From the NCBI GenBank assembly GCA_023412275.1, contig JAEYNY010000094.1, forward strand, positions 1 to 29,902: a DNA stretch of 29,902 nt. Reading direction: 5' to 3'. Shown here piece after piece: positions 15,983-24,420 of this stretch. Each line of letters starts with the position of its first letter. Positions within the stretch are counted from its first letter, which is position 1. The position numbers and the translations under genes were made by a program. The notes under the pieces were generated by a model, which had not been told where the DNA came from, did not search any database, and saw nothing but the letters and a program-made list of their open reading frames with translations. Source of the stretch: Bacillota bacterium (GTDB lineage Bacteria > Bacillota > Clostridia > Acetivibrionales > DSM-1351).

Positions 15983-18900
15983 TTATAGCAGCCTTTTCTC
16001 CGCTTCTTCAATATCAATGGAGCCGGAGTTGAGTTTCATTAATAAATCCATTAACTCATCATCCGTCTGAACTTTATTATCTTCCGTTACACCTGGTCCC
16101 GGTGTATTTATTTTACTGTCTATATATTTGGCCATTTCGTAAACGGATACATACGTAAACACATCTGTAATATCAATTACATCCGGAAATAATTTATCCA
16201 ATTCTTTTTTAAAGGAAGCTGCCAGCAATGAATCCCCACCCATTTCAAAGAACTTGTCATAAATATTTACTTCTTCGAATCTGAGTGTTTTAGCTACCGC
16301 CTTTGCAACCTGGTATTCTGTTGATGTAATATCACCGTTGCTTTTTCCTAAGACGCTTATCTTTATTTCCTCTTGCTCATCTTCATCATTATTCAAATTT
16401 TGATATTGCCTTAGTTTGTTCTCAATACTGTTTGAAAAAATAAGTAAATCATCAAGAAAATTTCGGCTTTTCTGAATCATGTCGTAGTTTAGCTCACCGA
16501 TAATTATTCTAGGTTGAGTGACGCCAAGAGCATATTCAAATGCTTCCTGTCCCCGTGCATTATCAATAAATTTGAATAAACTTTCCCCCTGATTAACCTT
16601 ATAGTCTACAGCCATGCCGGTTTCTTTCCAGCCTGTCCAATTTATTGCCAGAGTGTTCTTATTCCTTTTGTTTCTCGCTTCCGCAAAGCTGTCTATATAA
16701 GAATTTGCTGCTGAATAATCGCTCTGGCCGCTTGATGTAAAAATAGAGGAAATGGAGGAGCACATAATAAAGAAGTCAAGATCATCATTTTCAGTTACCT
16801 TGTCAATGATCCACGTACCATACACCTTTGATCTAAGAACATTTTCAAATTCGTCCCATGTTTTTCTCAATAAAAAGCCTTTTCCGGCAATACCTGCACA
16901 ATGAATCACACCGTTAATTTTTCCATACTTTTCTCTTAGTAAGGATATTTCACGGGTAACACTTTCAATATTGGAAATATCCACAGATATTGTTTCCAGT
17001 GAACTTTTATCTCCGGTTATTTCATAAATCTTCTCCAGAGAATTCAGAGTCCTATCATCTTTTTCCGAGAGGACTTCTTGTGGAGCCTTGCTGCGATTTA
17101 GAAGTGCTATCTTTACATTTCCGTTCATCTCAGCCAGTTGCTTTGCAATAACAAGCCCTACACCACCGAGGCCTCCGGTAATTATGTACACTCCGTCATT
17201 TTTGATTGAAACTTTCCTTCTTTCACTTTGGACAAGTTCGGAGAAGGCTTCAATAAACCTGCAATTACTCCTGTATGCTGTTAATACCATATCTTCACCG
17301 TAAAGTATTTCATTCAATATCACACAGGCGTCTGTTTGTTCATCAATATCAATAACTTTAAATCGTATATTATCAAATTCCCTTGAAGCTGATTTGAGCA
17401 TTCCTGATAATGCCCTATTCATTGGCTTTATTTCATTTTCATTACCATTTACTGTAACTGAGTTGTCTATACATGAGGTAATATTTTTTACTTTAACCTG
17501 ATACTTTGCAATACTCTGAAGGAAAACAAACATACTTTTTATCCCCACATCAATACTGCGGTGGAGATTCTCAAATGTATCTTCATTATTTTCTTCCAAG
17601 GATGCGATGTGGAATACATAGTCAATGTGTCGATCCGAAAAAGCATCAAATACTTCTCCAAAATCCTCTTCACAGCACCTTATCTTATAACTGTCAGGAC
17701 CGGTTTTTTTGTACTCATCGGATATAACTACATCGATTATTGCTTTTGCATTCAAGGTTTTTAATTGTTTATAAATCCTGTTATCCTGCTGATTTTCTGT
17801 TCTAATCAGTAATATGGATTTATCTGCAAATAAACTGCTATCGGCAGTTTGTATTCTTTGACTTTCAACCCACTTCACTGAGTAGAGCATTTCTCCTTTA
17901 ACTCTGCTCATCTCCCTCTCATCTACCTCTTTTAAAATATAATCATCAATCTCAGCAATAATCTCACCTTCTTTTGAGACAATACAAACATTAAATATTG
18001 TGATCTCATCACTGGTTTTTAAATTTTTTACTTTTAAATAGCTGTAGAATTCACCGGGCAGAGGCTTGTAAAACTTTGCGTTACCATAGGACAGAGGGAG
18101 GCAAAAACCACTTTTCGTAAATATGTTACCAATGTTGACTGCTCCGTCCAATAATGGAGGATATAGATAATAGTCATTTAATCCTTTATGGTATTCTGCT
18201 GACAGTTCAAATTTTGCTACCAATTCCGTCTCGTTAAAATGAACCATCCTGTTGGTCTTCCATCTGTCTGTTACAGCAACATGTCCCTTTTGAGAATGTC
18301 CTTTGGAATATACATCTAAAGTCTCCGGACATCTTTTGATAATCTCAGCTATGTCACACTTTTCCATAACATTAGGAGAAGTTTTTCTCACTTTTGCAGT
18401 TACATGGCTAATCCATGTTTTTTCACTTTCATTTGCTTCAGCACTGACAATTCCTATCTCAATGCAGTCATTTGCAATCTTTCCTATAACCTGTATTTCT
18501 CTTTGTTCTCCTTCATTACATGAAAAAGGCATTAAAAACAGCAGTTCATCAATTTCAATACTATTTGTCCGATAATACCTGCTTCCCGCCTTATGTACCA
18601 TTTCCACAAATGCAGTACCCGGTAAGACATGGTTTCTGCCAATGACATGCTCCTTAAGCTCCCAGCAATTATCTACATTTATATCTTTTGAGAAAACAAC
18701 AATTTCCATTGAATCAACCAAACATTGATCCAAAAGAGGATGAAGTCTTTTTTCATACTCTTTTTTTGTTGTAGAACTAACAGCGCTAACTCTTTTTTCA
18801 CCGCTTATCCAATATCGCTTATGATCAAAAGGATAAGTAGGGATACTTAACATTTTACAAGATTGTTCTTTGTATAGCGTATCCCATTCAACGTCTCCAC

Positions 18901-20707
18901 CTGATACATAAAGCAATGCCAGCTCCTGCAATAATGTTTTCTTTCTTTGCTGGGATTTTTCAGAAACTATGCTATTGACAATTTCTTTAGCTTTTTTAGT
19001 ATACTCAGCCTTTTGCTGAATAGTTATGCTACCTTCTTTATGTAGTTCATTATTGGTACTGATTTGAAATTCTCCGTAAAATGTATTATCCGAATCTCTA
19101 TTTTGGAAGGCAACTGATGTTTCAGAGTCGCTTCCGGCATTGATTATAATGGCCATACGGCAATTATAGTGTCCTCTTCCTACATTTGTTGTATAGCATA
19201 GATCTCTTAGGGAGACCTCCTTAATTCCTTCCACCCATTGTGAATAGCTGTTTAATATTTTATCAACAGTCTTCCTGTTCTTTGCAGATATTGTTAAGAT
19301 ATGGTAACCGCTATCTTTTACACTTTCTATCACAGCCGGAGCTTCTTCCAGTACTATGTGGCAATTTGTTCCGCTTATACCAAAGGAACTCACACCGCAT
19401 CTTCTCGGCATCTGGCTTCGTTCCCAGTTGTCAAGTTTTTCATTTATATAAACAGGTGAATTAATAAAATCTATCTTACGATTTCCGCTCTTGTAATGAA
19501 TATTGGGCGGTATTTTCCTGTTTTTCAACATCATAACCCCATTGATAAGGCCTGCAATACCCGCTGCACAATCGAGGTGCCCTACATTTGTCTTTACTGA
19601 TCCGACAGCACAAAACTGGGTCCTATCAGTATATCTTTGAAAGGCCCTGGTAATTGATTCAATTTCTATTGGATCTCCAAGATTAGTGGCTGTACCATGT
19701 GCTTCTATATATTGAAGGGTCAAAGGATTTATTTTTGCATCCTCCCAAGCTGCCAGCAACACTTCTGTCTGAGCCTGTGAATTGGGAGCGGTAATGCCCA
19801 CGGAGGTTCCATCCTGGTTAGTTGCAGTTCCTTTTATTACTGCATGTATATTATCACCATCTTCTATCGCCTTGTACAAAGGCTTTAAAAGAACTACCCC
19901 GGTTCCTTCCCCAGCCCCGGTGCCATCGGCTTCATCATCAAAGGTCTTTGTTCTTCCCGTTGAGGATGTGATTCCTATATCATTTTCATTGCTTACTGAT
20001 CTGGGAATCAAACCAATTTTTATTCCCCCTGCAAAAGCCATATCAACTTCACCATTTCTTATAGCCTGGCACGCAGTATGTACTGCCACTAAAGAAGAAG
20101 AGCAAGCAGTATCTATCACTTCTGCAGGACCTCTTAAATTGAATAAATAGCTGAATCTGCTTGCTACTACAGAATTTAAATTTCCTGCTAAAGCCAAACC
20201 CATTTTTGAAGGCGAAAGTGCTGATATCATAGAAAAATAATTATCATTTGTATTACTGTTACTACCAACATAAACGCCCGTCTTTGATCCAAACAGCCTA
20301 TTGCCGCCATAACCCGCATCCTCGGCAGCTACCAGCATACATTCAAGAAATACCCTTTGAACCGGATCCATTAATTCAGCCTCTACAGGAGTCATATTAA
20401 AAAGTCCGGCATCAAACAAATCTACATTTTTTAAATATGCCATCTCAATGAAAGTACTACTTTCTTTTCCAAAACATGTCTTAAGATATCTGTCAATATC
20501 TCTCTGCCTGTCTGGCGGAAAGGTATCTATTAAATCATATCCATTACCTATACAATTCCAGAATTCATTAACATCTTCGGCACTACCAATTTTCGCACTG
20601 ATTCCTATTATTGCTATATCAGTCGTTGAAATGGGTTTCTGTTGGACCAATTTATTTTGAGTGTGAATAGCCGATATAAAATCTTCCATATCCACATTTA
20701 AATTCAT
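15983..20707 (-). CDS. trans-AT PKS module 1: KS-DH-KR-ACP
   Basis: A 1574-aa single-module polyketide synthase without AT. KS (about 28-460) carries Cys202 in DTACSSSLVA, His337 in IEAHGTAT and His377 in KTNVGHLDCAAG, so it is condensation-competent. The linker ends at SIPTYPFDHKRYW (621-633). DH (about 650-930) has His687 in HVIGRNHVLP; the usual Gly of HxxxGxxxxP is Arg. Asp854 is in LLDGAVN, again DxxxN. KR (about 1168-1370) shows TGGLGGVG (1177-1184), Tyr1331 and Asn1335; no LDD motif is present, so I leave the alcohol stereochemistry open. ACP (about 1450-1532) has Ser1493 in EMGGDSLLA, and a C-terminal docking segment ends the protein. There is no loading domain, so the starter must come from elsewhere. 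Its order after the AT and before module 2 suggests it acts first. Confidence 0.93.
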   Translation of the reverse strand: MNLNVDMEDFISAIHTQNKLVQQKPISTTDIAIIGISAKIGSAEDVNEFWNCIGNGYDLIDTFPPDRQRDIDRYLKTCFGKESSTFIEMAYLKNVDLFDAGLFNMTPVEAELMDPVQRVFLECMLVAAEDAGYGGNRLFGSKTGVYVGSNSNTNDNYFSMISALSPSKMGLALAGNLNSVVASRFSYLFNLRGPAEVIDTACSSSLVAVHTACQAIRNGEVDMAFAGGIKIGLIPRSVSNENDIGITSSTGRTKTFDDEADGTGAGEGTGVVLLKPLYKAIEDGDNIHAVIKGTATNQDGTSVGITAPNSQAQTEVLLAAWEDAKINPLTLQYIEAHGTATNLGDPIEIESITRAFQRYTDRTQFCAVGSVKTNVGHLDCAAGIAGLINGVMMLKNRKIPPNIHYKSGNRKIDFINSPVYINEKLDNWERSQMPRRCGVSSFGISGTNCHIVLEEAPAVIESVKDSGYHILTISAKNRKTVDKILNSYSQWVEGIKEVSLRDLCYTTNVGRGHYNCRMAIIINAGSDSETSVAFQNRDSDNTFYGEFQISTNNELHKEGSITIQQKAEYTKKAKEIVNSIVSEKSQQRKKTLLQELALLYVSGGDVEWDTLYKEQSCKMLSIPTYPFDHKRYWISGEKRVSAVSSTTKKEYEKRLHPLLDQCLVDSMEIVVFSKDINVDNCWELKEHVIGRNHVLPGTAFVEMVHKAGSRYYRTNSIEIDELLFLMPFSCNEGEQREIQVIGKIANDCIEIGIVSAEANESEKTWISHVTAKVRKTSPNVMEKCDIAEIIKRCPETLDVYSKGHSQKGHVAVTDRWKTNRMVHFNETELVAKFELSAEYHKGLNDYYLYPPLLDGAVNIGNIFTKSGFCLPLSYGNAKFYKPLPGEFYSYLKVKNLKTSDEITIFNVCIVSKEGEIIAEIDDYILKEVDEREMSRVKGEMLYSVKWVESQRIQTADSSLFADKSILLIRTENQQDNRIYKQLKTLNAKAIIDVVISDEYKKTGPDSYKIRCCEEDFGEVFDAFSDRHIDYVFHIASLEENNEDTFENLHRSIDVGIKSMFVFLQSIAKYQVKVKNITSCIDNSVTVNGNENEIKPMNRALSGMLKSASREFDNIRFKVIDIDEQTDACVILNEILYGEDMVLTAYRSNCRFIEAFSELVQSERRKVSIKNDGVYIITGGLGGVGLVIAKQLAEMNGNVKIALLNRSKAPQEVLSEKDDRTLNSLEKIYEITGDKSSLETISVDISNIESVTREISLLREKYGKINGVIHCAGIAGKGFLLRKTWDEFENVLRSKVYGTWIIDKVTENDDLDFFIMCSSISSIFTSSGQSDYSAANSYIDSFAEARNKRNKNTLAINWTGWKETGMAVDYKVNQGESLFKFIDNARGQEAFEYALGVTQPRIIIGELNYDMIQKSRNFLDDLLIFSNSIENKLRQYQNLNNDEDEQEEIKISVLGKSNGDITSTEYQVAKAVAKTLRFEEVNIYDKFFEMGGDSLLAASFKKELDKLFPDVIDITDVFTYVSVYEMAKYIDSKINTPGPGVTEDNKVQTDDELMDLLMKLNSGSIDIEEAEKRLL

Positions 20708-20802
20708 TGATATTTTATCCTCTCCACAGCAATAACCATACTTATATTACCGCTGATTTATTTTATATCTAAATTTAAATCTTTGAGATTTTACTATAAC
20801 GT

Positions 20803-22035
20803 TTACTCAGCTTTACAGAACATATCCATTGTGTCTGTGTCCCAAAAGAATTGCTCCATTCTTTCCTTAATTTCAACCTCTGATGTACCCTTGGTCTTAA
20901 GAATAATTGAAAGCATATCAACAGCTTTCTTCATGTCTTCTATTGATATTTCTGAATTATCATTTTCGGCTTTTTCATTGAGTTTTTGAATTACTCTATA
21001 AGGCTCAACCACGCCTTTTTGGTATTCTTCATTATCCCAGTTTTTATTAGGAGTTGCGACAGCTATACCCATAGCTCTGGAGAAAAATGAGTACTTACTG
21101 GTCAAATCTATCTCTCCCAATGTCTTAATATCACTGTCATTGTCATATGTAAATACACGAATAGAAGGTGTATTGTGTGTCATCATATTTTTAAGCACAC
21201 TTCCTGCACCTAATTCAATTCCTATTTCAACTGTTTTTCTACGGAGATATAGCATGGACTCAATCCATTGAACAGGGCTTACAACCTGTTTTACCAGATT
21301 CTCTATAATCGATTCCTTGCCTTCATATGGTCGAGCGGTGACATTAGAAAGGACTTTATATCTTACATCATTAAATGTGTATTTCTCAAGTTCAGTCTTA
21401 AGCCTATCGGCTGCCGGCTGCATCAATGCACAATGAAAGGGTGCACTTACTTGAAGCATTTTAGCTTGAGCACCCATATCTGTCAGAATTTCAGTTAGCT
21501 TTAATACATCTTCCTTATAACCGGATACTACAATTTGGTTTCTGGAATTATAGTTTGAAACGGAGACGGATTTTTTATCTCCTGCGACCTCTTTACACTT
21601 TAATTCAATTGTCTCTTTGTCTATATTTCGAATTGCAGCCATTGCACCAACATTTTCAGCAACGGCCTCCTGCATGAACTTACCTCTTTGGCGGGCTATT
21701 TTTACTGCATCTTCAAAAGCTATTGCTCCTGAGCATGTCAAGGCCGATATTTCACCTAAACTGTGTCCTGCCATGTAATCTGCCCTTGCTCCAAACTGCT
21801 CCGTAAATGCTCTGAATGAAGCCACACTCATTGTCAATATTGCCGGCTGAAGATTTTCAGTCTTTGTGAGTTCGGTAAGCTCCCCTTTGAAACATAATTT
21901 CTTCAGATCGAAATTCAGTATTTCACTTGCTTCATCAAATGTTCTTGATGCAACTTCAGAACGTCTGCACAGCTTTTCTCCCATACCTACGTATTGTGAC
22001 CCTTGCCCCGGAAATAAAAATACCTTTTTTAACAT
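20803..22035 (-). CDS. free-standing malonyl-type acyltransferase (trans-AT)
   Basis: A 410-aa FabD-like enzyme expected to load malonyl-CoA onto the ACPs of the AT-less modules. Motifs: GQGSQ (10-14), nucleophile Ser92 in AGHSLGE, the arginine of RQRGKFMQ (Arg117) and His201 in SAPFHCALM. Phe before that His agrees with malonyl preference. The catalytic fold ends near residue 290. About 120 further residues (SRAMGIAVATPN..., EDMKKAVDMLSIILKTKG) form a C-terminal extension, shared with the degenerate AT at 10120-11085, that separates this protein from housekeeping FabD of about 310 aa. ATG 22035 follows a purine-rich AAGGAAAGGATAGGAT ribosome-binding stretch. It is the first gene of the PKS transcript, 95 nt before module 1. 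Confidence 0.93.
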   Translation of the reverse strand: MLKKVFLFPGQGSQYVGMGEKLCRRSEVASRTFDEASEILNFDLKKLCFKGELTELTKTENLQPAILTMSVASFRAFTEQFGARADYMAGHSLGEISALTCSGAIAFEDAVKIARQRGKFMQEAVAENVGAMAAIRNIDKETIELKCKEVAGDKKSVSVSNYNSRNQIVVSGYKEDVLKLTEILTDMGAQAKMLQVSAPFHCALMQPAADRLKTELEKYTFNDVRYKVLSNVTARPYEGKESIIENLVKQVVSPVQWIESMLYLRRKTVEIGIELGAGSVLKNMMTHNTPSIRVFTYDNDSDIKTLGEIDLTSKYSFFSRAMGIAVATPNKNWDNEEYQKGVVEPYRVIQKLNEKAENDNSEISIEDMKKAVDMLSIILKTKGTSEVEIKERMEQFFWDTDTMDMFCKAE

Positions 22036-22426
22036 ATCCTATCCTTTCCTTTGCTTCACTTACAACACGCCATTTACCATATCTTAATAAGTTAATGTGC
22101 CATTATTATAAGCTTGAAGCAGTTAATTCAGATTTATTTATTACATTTTCACTTAATAGTGAAAAAAAATACGAATCTGTTAATACAAAAGATTTTGTGA
22201 ATTTCGGTAAGCTTATTATGTTTTGAAATAATATGTCTAAAAACCTATATATTTTAATCCTCATAATGTCCTGTTTTTTTATTTGATAACCTTCAAATGC
22301 CAAGGTATAACAGAATAATAACTGCAATTGTGCTTCCAATGGCAATCTTAAATAATTTATGATTAGAGGATATTCTATGCTATTGTCCGTTTTTGAATTT
22401 TGAAATTAAATGATTTAGCTATTTAT
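22036..22426 (-). other. long AT-rich leader upstream of the PKS transcript, no gene seen
   Basis: About 390 nt separate the AT start from the nearest plausible minus-strand promoter. One perfect 8-bp hairpin (TTTTCACT at 22146-22153 with AGTGAAAA at 22158-22165) is present but lacks a trailing U-run on either strand. A 79-codon minus-strand frame starts only at TTG without a Shine-Dalgarno and resembles nothing I know. I see no riboswitch motif. Confidence 0.45.
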
Positions 22427-22455
22427 AATTTATCACTTATTTAGCATTTTGTCAA
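22427..22455 (-). promoter_or_regulatory. possible promoter of the AT-PKS transcript
   Basis: On the minus strand TTGACA (22455-22450) is followed after 17 nt by TAAATT (22432-22427): a perfect -35 with a 4/6 -10. On the plus strand the same bases offer TTGTCA with TCTATT 17 nt on, a weaker match that would drive the recombinase direction. The AT-rich context makes chance matches likely, so this is tentative. Confidence 0.4.
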
Positions 22456-22509
22456 TTTATGTTATATATGTTTCTATTTTGTTTTATTGTATTATATTAA
22501 ATCATATAT

Positions 22510-22569
22510 TGTAAAATAGTAATTCTACTTTTTACTTCCTTTAATGTAAAATAGGCTTTTTACTTCCTT
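22510..22569. repeat. tandem two-part repeat upstream of the recombinase operon
   Basis: TGTAAAATAG occurs at 22510-22519 and 22545-22554, and CTTTTTACTTCCTT at 22528-22541 and 22556-22569, giving two copies of the same two-box unit with internal gaps of 8 and 1 nt. Within each copy GTAAAA and TTTTAC are inverted, so each can also form a small hairpin. It could be a binding site for the small ORF product or recombinase, part of an attachment site, or an origin-like repeat. Confidence 0.55.
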
Positions 22570-22642
22570 AAATTTTACTTATCGCATTCGTAGCTACTAA
22601 GACAAGCATTTTAAGTCATATACATTGTAGAGGGTGATAGTT

Positions 22643-22786
22643 ATGGGTAAAAAGAGTAAATCCTTTCAATACAACATAAAGTCTGAGTATAAATTGTCAG
22701 GCAAATCCTTTGAACAGCTTGTTTTGGAAAGTTTAATGTTTTATTTGCAAAACACCAATAAAAACAATGCCAACACAAAAGTTTAA
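22643..22786 (+). CDS. 47-aa hypothetical protein upstream of the serine recombinase
   Basis: ATG 22643-22645 preceded by GAGGGTGATAGTT, with a plausible Shine-Dalgarno, opens a 47-codon frame ending at TAA 22784-22786. The product starts MGKKSKSFQYNIKSEYKLSG and continues with an amphipathic LVLESLMFYLQ helix and a basic, Asn-rich tail. I do not recognise the family. Its stop overlaps the start of the AAAGGAGG Shine-Dalgarno of the recombinase, 14 nt before that gene, so the two are probably co-translated. Short basic ORFs before large serine recombinases can be excision or regulatory factors; that role is only suggested by position. Confidence 0.6.
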   Translation: MGKKSKSFQYNIKSEYKLSGKSFEQLVLESLMFYLQNTNKNNANTKV

Positions 22787-22800
22787 AAGGAGGAATAGAT

Positions 22801-24390
22801 TTGTTTTCATTAACTGAGAATTATGTCGAAAATAATCATGACTTTTTCAAAGTCGGAATATATGCCCGTTTATCACGAGAAGACAAAAATTCCGAGAGTA
22901 TCGAAAATCAAATACAATTTTTAAAGCCTATAGTCTTAAGTAAACCCAACTGGCAATTAGTAGATATTTATTATGATGACGGTGTGTCCGGAACAACTTT
23001 TGACAGACCCGGCTATAACAGGCTGATTCATGATGTTGAAAACAATAATGTAAATTTGATAATTGTAAAAGACCTGTCTCGTTTAGGCAGAAACCTGTTG
23101 GAATCATTAAAATTTTTTGAATATTGTTCAATGAATAACGTTAGATTAATTGCTGTTAATGACAGTACTGATTCGTATTGTCGTAATTTTCAGACAGACA
23201 TCATGCCGGTTCTAAGAAGCTTTTTAAACGAGATTTACTCCTCCGATACCTCTTCCAAGATAACGAGTATTCTTAAATCTAAAAAAGAAGAAGGCAGTTT
23301 TATAGGGGCTTTTGCTCCGTATGGTTATCTTAAGGATAAACAGAATAAAAATTTACTTGTGGTAAATCCCGAAACCTGTGAGGTAGTCAAAAGAATATAT
23401 CAAATGTATATTCAAGGCATGAGTTTTAATGGAATTGCAACAATACTGAACCAAGAGCACATTATGTCACCGGCAAAATATAAAGAAAACACCACTTTAT
23501 ATAGAGGTGGAAGAACAAAAAACTATCTTTGGAATCCTGAAACTATAAAGATGATTCTTTTAAGCCCCACTTATGCAGGTTCAGTTTCTCAAGGCAAGCT
23601 TCAAAAAGTCAGCTATAAGTCAAAGAGATTCAAAAACATACCCAAAGAAAAATGGATTGTTGTTGAAAATACTCACGAACCTCTCATATCAAAAGAAGAC
23701 TTCGAAGCAGTACAGTGTCTTATGAGTAAAAGAAACTATCACCGGAACAGTATAGTTCACCCACACTTACTGTCAGGCCTGATATTTTGCGGAGATTGCG
23801 GTGGTAGTATAACCTTTTCAAGGACAGGTGAATATTTCTATACAATGTGTTCCAACTACAAAAGATACAGAACGTGTACAAGGCACACTTTTTCAGAGGA
23901 AATGCTCTGTAGTATTATAAAACAGGAAGTGCGTACAATAGCCGAACAAACCCTGAACGTTAATGCTTTAATAACTATGGCAGAAAAAGAGATATCTTCC
24001 CAAATCAATGCTAAAAATCGCAATAAATGGTCTACCATAAAGAAAGAAATACAAGATATTGAAAAAAGACTGGCAGACATCAGGAAGCATATTTCTAAAT
24101 CTTATCAGGATAAAAATAACGGTGTGATTACGGTAGACGAATTCAAAGACATCAGCAGCCTATTGTCTGAAGAAAAGCAATATTTGAGCACAAGGCTCAA
24201 TATTCTTAGAAAGAAAATTAAACCTGAAGAAAAAAATCAAAATTCAAGTGATTCAATTAAAAAACTTGTTAATGACTTTGTAAGTTTTAAATACATTGAA
24301 AGACATACCATTACTAAATTTATTGATAAAATAGAAATTTTTGAAGACATGACTATTAAAATTCATTATAACTTTGAAAACCCTTTTTAG
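22801..24390 (+). CDS. large serine recombinase (site-specific integrase/excisionase)
   Basis: A 529-aa protein starting at TTG 22801 with AAAGGAGG 7 nt upstream. The resolvase catalytic domain (residues 17-150) has the nucleophile Ser25 in YARLSRED, the conserved GVSGTTFDRPGY and DLSRLGRN (91-98). The recombinase domain follows (about 170-300, with GYLKD, GIATILN, TYAG). A zinc ribbon has Cys330, Cys333, Cys350 and Cys359, and a coiled coil spans about 395-465. This is the layout of integrases of phages, Tn5397/Tn4451-type elements and skin elements. Catalytic residues look intact. It ends with TAG directly against the truncated mntH-like gene, in the same frame, which marks this as an element end. 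It probably integrates or excises DNA at a site overlapping that junction. Confidence 0.93.
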   Translation: MFSLTENYVENNHDFFKVGIYARLSREDKNSESIENQIQFLKPIVLSKPNWQLVDIYYDDGVSGTTFDRPGYNRLIHDVENNNVNLIIVKDLSRLGRNLLESLKFFEYCSMNNVRLIAVNDSTDSYCRNFQTDIMPVLRSFLNEIYSSDTSSKITSILKSKKEEGSFIGAFAPYGYLKDKQNKNLLVVNPETCEVVKRIYQMYIQGMSFNGIATILNQEHIMSPAKYKENTTLYRGGRTKNYLWNPETIKMILLSPTYAGSVSQGKLQKVSYKSKRFKNIPKEKWIVVENTHEPLISKEDFEAVQCLMSKRNYHRNSIVHPHLLSGLIFCGDCGGSITFSRTGEYFYTMCSNYKRYRTCTRHTFSEEMLCSIIKQEVRTIAEQTLNVNALITMAEKEISSQINAKNRNKWSTIKKEIQDIEKRLADIRKHISKSYQDKNNGVITVDEFKDISSLLSEEKQYLSTRLNILRKKIKPEEKNQNSSDSIKKLVNDFVSFKYIERHTITKFIDKIEIFEDMTIKIHYNFENPF

Positions 24391-24420
24391 TGTGCCAATA
24401 CCTACATAGCACCAGGTAAT
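24388..24420 (+). other. candidate attachment-site junction between element and mntH-like gene
   Basis: The recombinase TAG (24388-24390) is followed in frame by TGT GCC AAT ACC, then TAC ATA GCA CCA GGT AAT, which encodes YIAPGN, the place of the Nramp YIDPGN motif. Homology to Nramp therefore begins at about 24403, and the bases just before it are element-derived or mixed. A short inverted pair, GTGC (24392-24395) and GCAC (24409-24412), flanks the junction. The exact crossover bases cannot be fixed without the other end of the element. Confidence 0.45.

Noticed and set aside
22146..22165. 8-bp hairpin as an intrinsic terminator
   Set aside because: On neither strand is the stem followed by a U-run; the A/T-run lies on the wrong side.
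22106..22345. 79-codon minus-strand frame in the leader of the AT gene
   Set aside because: It needs a TTG start without a Shine-Dalgarno, resembles no family I know, and lies in very AT-rich sequence where open frames arise by chance.
22500..22570. CRISPR-like repeat
   Set aside because: There are only two copies, the units have unequal internal gaps, there are no spacers of constant length, and no cas genes are present.
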